A stretch of 64,000 bases of DNA from an uncultured Collinsella sp. Lineage in GTDB: Bacteria > Actinomycetota > Coriobacteriia > Coriobacteriales > Coriobacteriaceae. The position numbers were made by a program, and so were the translations under genes. Below the pieces are notes generated by a model. It saw only the letters and a list, made by a program, of their open reading frames with translations. It was not told the origin of the DNA and ran no database searches. Of the stretch, positions 16,760 through 24,444 are shown one piece after another (the first letter of the stretch is position 1; each line of letters opens with the position of its first letter). The stretch spans positions 62,001 to 126,000 of the forward strand of contig CAUEMA010000004.1 in assembly GCA_959018755.1 (NCBI GenBank), written 5' to 3'.

Positions 16760-17671
16760 TTAAGCACGTGCCGCCTGGGCGATGCCTGCTTTGGCGCCTG
16801 CGCGTTTGCCGGCGAGTTCGCAAAAAATCGCGCCGCCGATGATAAGCGCGGCGCCCATCAGGCGGACCGGTGTTATGGTTTCGCCCAAAAGGACGGCCGA
16901 GAACACGACGGCCGAAAGCGGCTCAAGGTAGCCGACGACGGCGACGGTCTGCACAGGCAGTTTGGCGACGGCGCTAAAGTAGAGCAGGCAACCGATGCCT
17001 GTGTTGACAATGCCGAGCATGGCAACGGCGCGCCAATCGATGCCGGCGGCAATGCTGGGGGAGAGGAACGAGGGGACACCTTGCGTGAGGAGCGTAAGGA
17101 TCAACGCGGTTACAAAGGCGGCGCTCACCTGGAGCGTGGAGTTCTCGAGACCTTCGATATGTGGCGCTCCCTTGCTGGCAATGACCATCAACGCGTAGCA
17201 GAAGGCCGAGGCGATGCCGTACACGATGCCCGCGATGGGCATATTGCCGCCGAGGCCTTGGGCCGCGATGAGGAAGGCGCCGCAGGCGACGGCGATAAAC
17301 CCGGCGATTTTGCCGCCGGTCAGCTTTTCGCCAAAGATGAGCGGGGAGAGCGCCATGACAATGATGGGGCCGCAGTAGTACAGCAGCGAGGATACGCCGA
17401 CGCCGATCGTCTGGTAGGCGCGGAACAGAAAAATCCAGCTGGCGCCCAGCGCGGCTCCCGAGAGGAGGAGGGCTGCGGCTTCGCGGGGGCGAGATGGCGC
17501 CTGCAACTTATGGCGTTGGGTGATGGCGAGGATGGTTACAAGCGAGAGGGCTCCCAAAAACGTGCGCAGCAGCACGATATCGGAGCTCGGCAGCGCGATG
17601 GCAGCGGCGATGATGCCGTTGGAGCCAAACAATAGCAATGCTGCTAAGTACGTAAACAGTCCGTTGTTCAT
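16760..17671 (-). CDS. EamA/DMT-family exporter
   Basis: A 303-residue ten-helix drug/metabolite transporter made of two EamA repeats. The first repeat contains SNGIIAAAIALPSSDIVLLRTFLGAL and the second ends with VAVVGYLEPLSAVVFSAVLLGE, the conserved TM9 stretch. The start is placed at MNNGLF because GGACGGAA precedes it. The gene diverges from a LysR regulator with operator palindromes between them, a common exporter/regulator arrangement. Substrates of the family include amino acids and metabolites; none can be named here. Confidence 0.85.
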   Translation of the reverse strand: MNNGLFTYLAALLLFGSNGIIAAAIALPSSDIVLLRTFLGALSLVTILAITQRHKLQAPSRPREAAALLLSGAALGASWIFLFRAYQTIGVGVSSLLYYCGPIIVMALSPLIFGEKLTGGKIAGFIAVACGAFLIAAQGLGGNMPIAGIVYGIASAFCYALMVIASKGAPHIEGLENSTLQVSAAFVTALILTLLTQGVPSFLSPSIAAGIDWRAVAMLGIVNTGIGCLLYFSAVAKLPVQTVAVVGYLEPLSAVVFSAVLLGETITPVRLMGAALIIGGAIFCELAGKRAGAKAGIAQAARA

Positions 17672-17700
17672 GCGCTTCCGTCCCATCTATATCCGAGCAT

Positions 17701-17716
17701 GTTCACTATGGGTGAA
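17701..17716. promoter_or_regulatory. Inverted repeat between exporter and LysR gene
   Basis: GTTCAC-N4-GTGAAC is a 6 bp inverted repeat in the divergent promoter region, 30 bases upstream of the exporter start. Confidence 0.4.
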
Positions 17717-17738
17717 CTGGCTTTAGAAGAAAAGCGAA

Positions 17739-17772
17739 TATAATGCATGGATGACATGACAAATACTCATGT
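17739..17772. promoter_or_regulatory. -10 element and LysR-type operator of the LysR gene
   Basis: TATAAT at 17739-17744 is followed by ACATGA-N7-TCATGT at 17754-17772, a perfect LysR-type box. It overlaps the expected transcription start of the regulator and so fits autorepression. Confidence 0.5.
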
Positions 17773-17789
17773 AAGGGCGGGGACGTGCC

Positions 17790-18647
17790 GTGAAGACCAA
17801 TATCCAAAAGATGCAAGTGCTGCTCGAGACGGTGCGTGCCGGCAGTTTTACACGCGCCGCAGAGCGGCTGAGCTATTCGCAGTCGGGCGTGAGCCGCATG
17901 GTGGGCGATCTTGAGGCCGACTGGGGTTTTAAAGTGCTTGATCGCAGCCGCGAGGGCGTGGTGCTTTCTGCCGACGGGCGGCAGGTCATGCCGGCAGTCG
18001 AGGCGTTATGCGAAGAGTTTGGCCGCCTGCAGCGACGCGTGGACGAGATGCGTGGGCTCATGCGCGGCAAAATCTGCATCGGTACGTTTTCGAGTGTGGC
18101 GACCCATGTGCTGCCGCCGGTGATTGCGCGGTTTCGTGCCGATTATCCAGATGTCGATTATGAGTTGCTGATGGGCGATTACTCCGAGATTGAGCAATGG
18201 GTGGCGGAAGGCCGCTGCGACCTGGGCTTTATTCCGCGCGAGCCACGCGGCGCCGGCATGGCGTCGCGGTCGTTGGTGCAAGACGAGCTGATGGCCGTGG
18301 TGCCAGCGGACTCCTCGCTTGCCACCGCGGAGGTCGTTTCCCTTGCCGATTTGGCCAACGAGCAGTTTATTCTGCTGGAACGCGGTAGCGACGACGAGAT
18401 TACGCCGCTGTTCCGTCGGGCGGGGCTGACGGTGCGTTCCAAGCTGTCGACCTGGGATGACTATGCGATTATGGCCATGGTCGAGGACGGCCTGGGCGTG
18501 AGCATTCTTCCGGCGCTCATCTTGCGCCGCTGCCAGTTCGATGTTGCCGTGCGCCCGCTCGAGGGACATCCTCATCGGCAGATCAACGCCATATACCGCA
18601 CCGCCGACGTTTCGCTTGCCGCTGTTCGATTCCTTGAATACCTCTAA
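17790..18647 (+). CDS. LysR-family transcriptional regulator
   Basis: A 285-residue LysR regulator with a GTG start behind GGGCGGGG. The helix-turn-helix covers residues 4-62 (MQVLLETVRAGSFTRAAERL, SYSQSGVSRMVGDLE). The effector domain shows the RGKICIGTFSSVATHVLPPV strand and the second-lobe EDGLGVSILPALIL motif. Divergent from the EamA exporter gene at 17671, with a LysR box in the gap, so it probably controls that exporter and itself. Confidence 0.88.
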   Translation: MKTNIQKMQVLLETVRAGSFTRAAERLSYSQSGVSRMVGDLEADWGFKVLDRSREGVVLSADGRQVMPAVEALCEEFGRLQRRVDEMRGLMRGKICIGTFSSVATHVLPPVIARFRADYPDVDYELLMGDYSEIEQWVAEGRCDLGFIPREPRGAGMASRSLVQDELMAVVPADSSLATAEVVSLADLANEQFILLERGSDDEITPLFRRAGLTVRSKLSTWDDYAIMAMVEDGLGVSILPALILRRCQFDVAVRPLEGHPHRQINAIYRTADVSLAAVRFLEYL

Positions 18648-18706
18648 ACGTGTACACGTCATTGTCCGCTTTGGGCAAATCTCGGAGTTCGGTACATTTT
18701 CTTATG

Positions 18707-18788
18707 AAATTGAACTTGCGAATGAGGTACGGCGCTATACTGCTGCCTAAATTGAACTCAGGTTCAATTTGTGTTCTATAAATTGAAC
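18707..18788 (+). promoter_or_regulatory. Operator and promoter of the XRE-aminotransferase gene
   Basis: AAATTGAAC occurs at 18707, 18749 and 18780. The middle copy is half of a perfect palindrome, AAATTGAAC-TCAG-GTTCAATTT (18749-18770). A TATACT -10 hexamer lies at 18736-18741, so the palindrome covers the expected start of transcription. This is the classic layout for autorepression by the fused XRE domain. Confidence 0.65.
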
Positions 18789-18809
18789 TTTGCCAGCAAG
18801 GAGGTTCTA

Positions 18810-20330
18810 GTGGCCCAAGAGACGTTTAGCGATCGCCTGCGACAGACCATGTCCGATCGCGACGTTCGCCAGTCGGACGTAATCCGCGCTTCGGAGATGC
18901 TCGGCAAAAAACTCGGCAAGAGTCAGATGAGCCAATATGTGAGTGGCAAGACGATTCCGCGGCGCGATGTGGCAGAGCTGCTCGCCCGCATTTTGGAGGT
19001 CGATGTTTCCTGGCTGCTTGCCGGTGACGCCGATCAAGGCGAGGCATCATCGCCTCGCAACGATTCCAAGCCCGAACCCCATCCCTCAGCTCAAATTCCA
19101 AGGAGCACCACCATGCGTACTTTTTCTAAATCCACCAAGCTTGATAACGTCCTGTATGACGTGCGCGGTCCCGTCGTCGACGAGGCTGCCCGCATGGAGG
19201 ACGAGGGCGAGCGCATCCTCAAGCTCAATATCGGCAACCCGGCGCCCTTCGGTTTCCGCACGCCTGACGAGGTTATCAAGGACATGCGCCAGCAGCTGCC
19301 CGACTGCGAAGGCTATTCCAACTCGCGCGGTCTGTTCTCTGCACGCAAGGCGATTATGCAGTACTCGCAGATCAAGGGCCTGCCCAACGTTCAGATGGAG
19401 CACATCTACACGGGCAACGGCGTGTCCGAGCTCATTCAGCTTTCGATGAACGCGCTGCTCGACAATGGCGACGAGATTCTGATCCCCAGCCCCGACTATC
19501 CGCTCTGGACGGCGTGCGCGACCCTTGCCGGCGGTCATCCCGTGCACTATCTGTGCGATGAGCAGGCGGATTGGTATCCCGATCTGGAGGATATGGAGTC
19601 CAAGATCACGAGCGCGACCAAGGCCCTCGTCATCATCAACCCCAACAACCCCACGGGCTCGGTCTACCCGCGCGAGGTGCTCGAGGGCATCGTTGAGGTT
19701 GCGCGCAGGCACCAGCTCATGATCTTTGCCGATGAGATCTACGACCGCCTATGCATGGACGGCTACGAGCACGTCTCGATTGCCTCGCTCGCTCCCGATC
19801 TGCCCTGCGTTACGTTTAGCGGCCTGTCCAAGTCGCATATGATTGCGGGTTATCGCATCGGCTGGATGGTGCTTTCGGGCAACCAGCGCTGCATGAGCGA
19901 CTTCATCATGGGCGTCAACATGCTCTCTAACATGCGCCTGTGTTCCAACGTGCCGGCTCAGTCGATCGTCCAGACGGCGCTCGGCGGCCATCAGTCGGTT
20001 AACGACTACATCCGCCCCGGCGGTCGTGTCTACGAGCAGCGCAACTTTGTGTATGAGGCGCTCAGCAAGATCGATGGCATCTCGGTGGTCAAGCCGCGCG
20101 CGGCGTTCTATATCTTCCCCAAGATGGATGTGAAGAAGTTCAACATCACCGATGACGAGCAGTTTGCCCTCGACCTGCTGCACGAGAAGAAGATCCTCAT
20201 CACGCGCGGCGGCGGCTTTAACTGGGCCGAGCCCGACCACTTCCGCATCGTGTACCTGCCGCGCATGGAAGTGCTCAAAGAGTCGCTCGAAGACCTCGCC
20301 GACTTCTTCGATCATTACCGCCAGAGCTAG
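18810..20330 (+). CDS. XRE DNA-binding domain fused to AlaA-type aminotransferase
   Basis: The 506-residue protein starts at GTG behind AAGGAGG. Residues about 8-70 form an XRE helix-turn-helix (FSDRLRQTMSDRDVRQSDVI, KSQMSQYVSGKTIPRR, VSWLLAG), followed by a Ser/Pro linker to residue 100. From residue 102 the protein is colinear with E. coli AlaA: KLDNVLYDVRGPVVDEA, LNIGNPAPFGF, IPSPDYPLWTA, NPNNPTG and the PLP lysine in GLSKSHMIAGYRIGW. An in-frame ATG at 19113, 7 bases after AAGGAG, could start a free aminotransferase. Expected to interconvert pyruvate/glutamate and alanine/2-oxoglutarate while sensing substrate or PLP. The XRE fusion differs from MocR proteins, which use GntR domains. Confidence 0.88.
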   Translation: MAQETFSDRLRQTMSDRDVRQSDVIRASEMLGKKLGKSQMSQYVSGKTIPRRDVAELLARILEVDVSWLLAGDADQGEASSPRNDSKPEPHPSAQIPRSTTMRTFSKSTKLDNVLYDVRGPVVDEAARMEDEGERILKLNIGNPAPFGFRTPDEVIKDMRQQLPDCEGYSNSRGLFSARKAIMQYSQIKGLPNVQMEHIYTGNGVSELIQLSMNALLDNGDEILIPSPDYPLWTACATLAGGHPVHYLCDEQADWYPDLEDMESKITSATKALVIINPNNPTGSVYPREVLEGIVEVARRHQLMIFADEIYDRLCMDGYEHVSIASLAPDLPCVTFSGLSKSHMIAGYRIGWMVLSGNQRCMSDFIMGVNMLSNMRLCSNVPAQSIVQTALGGHQSVNDYIRPGGRVYEQRNFVYEALSKIDGISVVKPRAAFYIFPKMDVKKFNITDDEQFALDLLHEKKILITRGGGFNWAEPDHFRIVYLPRMEVLKESLEDLADFFDHYRQS

Positions 20331-20352
20331 TGGGATAGAAGCTCCGTACTAT

Positions 20353-20393
20353 GAAAAGCTCCCTGCAGTTGTTTTGCTGTAGGGAGCTTTCTT
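20353..20393 (+). terminator. Intrinsic terminator after the aminotransferase gene
   Basis: AAAGCTCCCTGCAG pairs with CTGTAGGGAGCTTT and is followed by CTT. The symmetric A and T flanks may also serve the convergent deformylase gene. Confidence 0.8.
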
Positions 20394-20405
20394 GAATCGG
20401 CGGAA

Positions 20406-20816
20406 CTAGATCACGATCCCGTTGCAGTGGTCGATTTCGTGTTGGATGATTTCGGCGGTGTAGCCCGAGAAGTTTTTGATGCGGTGGACGAAGTTCTCGT
20501 CCAAATACTCAACCTTAATGCGGCGATAGCGGGTACAGGGACGCTCGCCGATCAGCGAGAGACATCCTTCGCTCGTCTGATAGGCGTTGACCTGCTCAAG
20601 AATTTGAGGGTTGTACATAAGCAGCGATTTGCTGCCGTCCTTTACGCAGATGATGCGTTTGCGCACGCCGATCATGTTAGCGGCGAGGCCCACGCACTCG
20701 TGCTCATGCTCGTGGAGCGTATCCAGGAGGTCCTGCCCGGTCACGGCGTCGTCGGGCCCTGCGTCTTCGGAAGGCAGGCGCAAAAAGAACTCGGATTTCA
20801 TGATGGGCTTAATCAT
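20406..20816 (-). CDS. def: Short peptide deformylase
   Basis: This 136-residue deformylase has a complete catalytic core: motif 2 EGCLSL with the cysteine metal ligand and motif 3 QHEIDHCNG with both histidines and the catalytic glutamate. Motif 1 is VGLAANMIG, with Asn-Met in place of Pro-Gln. That variant is known in small anaerobe-type deformylases. It removes the N-formyl group from nascent proteins. The start at 20816 follows GAGGAG; upstream codons in the same frame lack a ribosome site. Compare the paralogue at 12590, which has lost the glutamate. No fmt gene is adjacent. Confidence 0.85.
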   Translation of the reverse strand: MIKPIMKSEFFLRLPSEDAGPDDAVTGQDLLDTLHEHEHECVGLAANMIGVRKRIICVKDGSKSLLMYNPQILEQVNAYQTSEGCLSLIGERPCTRYRRIKVEYLDENFVHRIKNFSGYTAEIIQHEIDHCNGIVI

Positions 20817-21020
20817 GGCGGGCTCCTCATGTCTTATGCTTTCGTGGACTTTTAATAATAGCGCGGAAGGAAAGCTGCGCGTCCGCGTTACAATCTTTCG
20901 ACGTTGGACCATGTTGCCAGATTCGTCGTGTACGGCGTCTGGTGTAAGTCTAGGGCTCATTTTCGCCCTGGACCGTTCCTCTGGGGCGATGCGATTGTCG
21001 TTCTAAGAGGAAGGAATTTC

Positions 21021-22433
21021 ATGGGGACCAAATCCCAAAAGCAAACTCAATCACCGTCGACGGCCTCGGCGCTTCTCGTCGTAATGTATGTTGCAGCCTT
21101 TGTCGCCGCGTTTAACGAGAACATCATTAATGTGGCGTTGCACGACATTATGGCGGCCTTTTCGGTGAGTGCCACCACGGCGCAGTGGCTCGTTTCGGGC
21201 TACATGATCGTGACGTCGATCTTTACGGCCATCATGGCCTTCCTGTCCGGCCGTTTCTCGACGCGCAAGCTGCTGTTTTTCGCATGCGGATGCATGGTCG
21301 CCGGCGAGGTCCTGTGCCTGTTCGCTCCGTCGTTTAGCGTTTTGCTGCCAAGTCGTATTTTGCAGGCTGCGGGATCGGGCATCTTGTTCCCGCTCATGAT
21401 GAACGTGGTGCTGTCTTGCGCTCCGCGCGAGAAGCTCGGTCTGTATCTGAGCCTGGGCGGTGCCTGCATTACGCTGGGGCCGGCGTTTGGACCCGTGATC
21501 AGCGGTCTTATGTGCACGTTGTTTGGCTGGAGGGCGGTGTTCGTAGTGCCGCTGGTGGGCGGCATTGTGGTCGCTGCGGCGGGCGTAAAGCATGTTCAGA
21601 ATGTCGGGGAGCGCTCGAACACCACGCTCGATATTCTGTCAGTTGTTTTACTCGCCGCCGGCATTACGGCATTCGTGTATTCCGTAGGCGAGTTCTCGAC
21701 CAATCTGATTGCCGGCATCGTGACGCTCTTCGCCGCCATGGTGCTGCTCGGCCTGTTTGCGGTCCGTCAGCTCAAGCTCGAACATCCGGTGCTTAACGTG
21801 CGTCCCATGGCGAGCGTTCGTTTTTGGCCTGCGTGTCTGCTTGTGGTGGTGTCGATGATGACGACGTTCTCGATGAGCGTTTTGTTGCCGCTCTATTTTG
21901 AGGGCGCATACGGCATGACCGCACTTATTGCGGGCTTGCTCATTTTGCCGGCGATTGCCTGCAACGCCGTTACCTCGATTGTGGGCGGACGTGTGATGGA
22001 CGCCCGCGGCGCATGGCCGCTGCTGCCGGTCGGCTTTGCCCTGATTGCCGTGGGACAGACTGCCATCTCGATGACGGCGGCAAGCATGGACATCGGCGTC
22101 GTCGTGGCGCTGACCGTTGTGGTGTATGCCGGAGTCGGTTTGGTGCTAAGCCCCTCGCAAACGGCCGGCTTGGAGACGCTACCTGCCGCCGAGCATCCTC
22201 ACGGAACGGCATTGCTCAACACGTGGAACATGATTGCCGCATCGTTTGGCCCGTCGCTGTTTATCGGCCTGCTCTCGAGTTCTGCGGCGACTGCCGGCGC
22301 CGCTGGCGTTGCGACCGACGTTGCCCAGGCGATTGGATTTGCGGCAGCCGTGCGTGTGGCGGCTGTAATTGCCGTGGTCGGATTTGTGGTATCGGTTGTG
22401 TACACTCGCCGCGAGTCGCACATGTCGCATTAA
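21021..22433 (+). CDS. MFS multidrug transporter, DHA2 (EmrB/QacA) type
   Basis: A 470-residue drug:H+ antiporter with 14 expected membrane helices. Family marks are NENIINVALHDIMAAFSVS at TM1 (the DHA2 motif D1 region), TAQWLVSGYMIV, FLSGRFSTRKL as motif A, and LGPAFGPVISG as antiporter motif C near residue 160. The start at 21021 is behind AAGGAA. No TetR or MarR gene is adjacent; the gene diverges from the deformylase gene. Substrate unknown: family members export cationic drugs, and some export bile acids, which would fit a gut host. Confidence 0.85.
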   Translation: MGTKSQKQTQSPSTASALLVVMYVAAFVAAFNENIINVALHDIMAAFSVSATTAQWLVSGYMIVTSIFTAIMAFLSGRFSTRKLLFFACGCMVAGEVLCLFAPSFSVLLPSRILQAAGSGILFPLMMNVVLSCAPREKLGLYLSLGGACITLGPAFGPVISGLMCTLFGWRAVFVVPLVGGIVVAAAGVKHVQNVGERSNTTLDILSVVLLAAGITAFVYSVGEFSTNLIAGIVTLFAAMVLLGLFAVRQLKLEHPVLNVRPMASVRFWPACLLVVVSMMTTFSMSVLLPLYFEGAYGMTALIAGLLILPAIACNAVTSIVGGRVMDARGAWPLLPVGFALIAVGQTAISMTAASMDIGVVVALTVVVYAGVGLVLSPSQTAGLETLPAAEHPHGTALLNTWNMIAASFGPSLFIGLLSSSAATAGAAGVATDVAQAIGFAAAVRVAAVIAVVGFVVSVVYTRRESHMSH

Positions 22434-22585
22434 TGTGTGCACATAGATTCTGCAGCTAGATTAGCGGGCGACACCATAAACTAATGGACGTTTTGCCGAG
22501 AGGCATGAATGTTTAAAGCGCAAAGAGTGCGCGACGGGCCCCGCGAATGGGGCGATGATGCCCGAGAGGGCCAAGAAGGAGTCTC

Positions 22586-23497
22586 ATGTCCGAGAACGAA
22601 GAGATCATGAACGAGACCGAGAACGAGACCATGGCTGCCGAGGTTGAGGCAGTCGAGACCGTGGAGACCGAAGCTGCCGAGGTTGAGGCTGCTGACGAGG
22701 TTTCCGCCGAGGAGGAGGCCGAGGTTGTCGAGGCCGCCGTTGATTACGATGACGAAGAGCTGATGGACAAGATGCAGAAGGCCGCCCGCCTGCTGCGTAG
22801 CCGTCGCTTTGCTATTTCCAAGGAGGAGGAGGCCAAGGCCGAGCGCATGGCGAACATCGAGCGCGCCATCAAGCTTCTTGACCTCAAGCCCAAGATGGAG
22901 CAGAAGGAAATGTCCGACCTGTTGGGCATGCGCCTCCGTGAGCTCGACGGCCTGATGGCCGAGGCCGAGGCTGCCGATCTGGTCGGCCGCATCGACGACG
23001 CCGAGGGCGATATGCGCAAGATCGTCGTCTTCGCTGCCGAGGATGCCGCTGAGGGCCTGGTCGAGCTTGCCAACAAGAAGGAGAAACTCCTGCCCGAGCT
23101 TTCTTACGAGGAGGCCACCGAGCTGATGGCTGCCCTTGATAAGGTTATCGCTCCGCTCGTCGCCATGGGTCTGGACGAGGACCGTGGTCCTCGCGGCGGC
23201 CGTGACGACCGTGGTGGCCGTGGCGGCGACCGTGGCGGTCGCGGTGGCTTTGGCGATCGTGGCGGCCGTGGCGGCGACCGCGGCGGTCGCGGTGGCGATC
23301 GCGGTGGCCGCGGCGGCTTTGGTGACCGTGGCGGCGATCGTGGCGGTCGCGGCGGCTTTGGTGGCAACCGTGGTGGCTATGGCGATCGCGGTGGCAACCG
23401 TGGCGGCTTCGGCGGCAACCGTGGTAACGACCGCGGCGGTCGTGGCGGCGACCGTGGCGGCCGCAACGGCGGCGGCTTCCGCGGCAACCGCTTCTAG
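22586..23497 (+). CDS. Winged-helix protein with acidic head and RGG-box tail
   Basis: Three parts are visible in 303 residues. Residues 1-58 are Glu/Ala-rich and acidic. Residues 60-190 read like a MarR-type winged helix (KAARLLRSRR, KMEQKEMSDLLGMRLRELDGL, AAEDAAEGLVELANKKEKLL). Residues 197-303 are almost only Gly, Arg, Asp, Asn and Phe with about 20 RGG triplets. RGG tails bind RNA or single-stranded DNA and promote condensates in other organisms; whether this protein regulates transcription or RNA is not known. The start follows AAGGAG. The tail's near-repetitive DNA is prone to length change. Single gene, followed by a hairpin-rich spacer. Confidence 0.75.
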   Translation: MSENEEIMNETENETMAAEVEAVETVETEAAEVEAADEVSAEEEAEVVEAAVDYDDEELMDKMQKAARLLRSRRFAISKEEEAKAERMANIERAIKLLDLKPKMEQKEMSDLLGMRLRELDGLMAEAEAADLVGRIDDAEGDMRKIVVFAAEDAAEGLVELANKKEKLLPELSYEEATELMAALDKVIAPLVAMGLDEDRGPRGGRDDRGGRGGDRGGRGGFGDRGGRGGDRGGRGGDRGGRGGFGDRGGDRGGRGGFGGNRGGYGDRGGNRGGFGGNRGNDRGGRGGDRGGRNGGGFRGNRF

Positions 23498-23501
23498 TTG
23501 G

Positions 23502-23529
23502 GTTACGCGGTTTTACCAAACCGCGTAAC
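23502..23529. repeat. Hairpin 1 of the 23.5 kb block
   Basis: GTTACGCGGTTT-TACC-AAACCGCGTAAC is a perfect 12 bp stem with a 4-base loop, beginning 4 bases after the RGG gene stop. It has no T run on either strand. Confidence 0.75.
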
Positions 23530-23542
23530 TAGTTGACGCTGC

Positions 23543-23642
23543 GCGCCCACCAGAGCGACAACTTGTCATTCAAAGAGGACGGCATGACCAGAAGGTCTAT
23601 GCCGTCCTCTTTTCATGCCAATTTGTTCGCTCTGGTGGGCGC
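23543..23642. repeat. Hairpin 2: nested 100 bp palindrome
   Basis: The outer arms GCGCCCACCAGAGCGA (23543-23558 and complement 23627-23642) form a perfect 16 bp stem. They enclose a second stem at 23572-23612, described separately as a terminator. Confidence 0.75.
23572..23613 (+). terminator. Terminator of the RGG gene inside hairpin 2
   Basis: AAAGAGGACGGCAT pairs perfectly over 14 bp, extended by GACC/GGTC beyond a one-base bulge, with an AGAA loop and a TTTT tail. Confidence 0.7.
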
Positions 23643-23696
23643 TCGCTGTCGGTGCCAAAACATCGACATTGCCATGATCCAGACCTGCTAAAAGAT

Positions 23697-23750
23697 AGTC
23701 GTTGGGGACGTTCTTGTTTGACTAGTCATTCAAGAACGTCCCCAACGACT
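23697..23750. repeat. Hairpin 3 of the 23.5 kb block
   Basis: AGTCGTTGGGGACGTTCTTG and its exact complement (20 bp) flank a 14-base spacer that itself contains the palindrome TGACTAGTCA. Confidence 0.75.
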
Positions 23751-23759
23751 ACATAGCAT

Positions 23760-23823
23760 GAGAGTGGATAATCTCCCAGTTTGGGCTCGCATTCAGGCTC
23801 AAAGTGGGAGATTATCCACTCTC
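23760..23823. repeat. Hairpin 4 of the 23.5 kb block
   Basis: GAGAGTGGATAATCTCCCA and its exact complement (19 bp) flank a 26-base spacer whose ends TTTGGGCT and GGCTCAAA extend the pairing with G-U pairs. It ends 14 bases before the pdxT stop codon. Confidence 0.75.
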
Positions 23824-23836
23824 GTTTCTGTTCTGC

Positions 23837-24424
23837 CTACATTTGTAGGAACAGTTCGTGGAGGCGGGTATCGTCGTCGAGCTCGGGGTGGAAGGTTACG
23901 CCGAGCTGGTTGCCCTGACGGGCGGCGACAATACGACCGTCGACTTTCGCTAAGGCCTTGGCGTCGCCGTGGACCTCGACGATGCGGGGCGCGCGGATAA
24001 ACGTCAGCGGCACTTCACCGTCGATGCCGGCTACCTGTCCCTTGGTTCGAAAGCTGCCGAGCTGCCTGCCGTAGGCATTGCGCTCGACAAGCACATCCAT
24101 GGTTGCCAAACGGGGCGTGCCCTTATCGTCATGGGCGGCAAGGTCGTGAGCCAGCAGAATCAGGCCGGCGCAGGTGCCCAGGACGGGCATGCCTTCAGCG
24201 ATACGGGCACGAAGCTCCTCGAGCATGCCCAACTCATCAAGCAGCTTCCCTTGAACGGTAGACTCGCCGCCGGGAAGTACCAGACGGTCAAAGTCCTGCT
24301 TCAAATCAGCCGCCTGCCTCAGCTCAATACAGTGTGCGCCCAGCTCGGACAGCCTCGCCTCGTGCTCGGCAAAAGCACCTTGGACCGCCAGCACGGCGAC
24401 CGTTTGGTCTGCATAATCGCTCAT
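23837..24424 (-). CDS. pdxT: Pyridoxal 5'-phosphate synthase glutaminase subunit
   Basis: PdxT releases ammonia from glutamine for PdxS in the DXP-independent PLP pathway. The 195-residue class I amidotransferase has the nucleophile Cys85 in LGTCAGLIL, the LPGGEST motif near 50-56 and the His179/Glu181 pair in FHPEL. The stop is 14 bases from hairpin 4 and the start is 20 bases after the pdxS stop, so the two genes form one operon. Confidence 0.95.
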   Translation of the reverse strand: MSDYADQTVAVLAVQGAFAEHEARLSELGAHCIELRQAADLKQDFDRLVLPGGESTVQGKLLDELGMLEELRARIAEGMPVLGTCAGLILLAHDLAAHDDKGTPRLATMDVLVERNAYGRQLGSFRTKGQVAGIDGEVPLTFIRAPRIVEVHGDAKALAKVDGRIVAARQGNQLGVTFHPELDDDTRLHELFLQM

Positions 24425-24444
24425 GTGCGATCCTTTCTGCCGGA

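Noticed and set aside
23178..23496. Short repeats that could suggest a CRISPR array
   Set aside because: They are codon-level repeats of the RGG tail with no constant spacer length.
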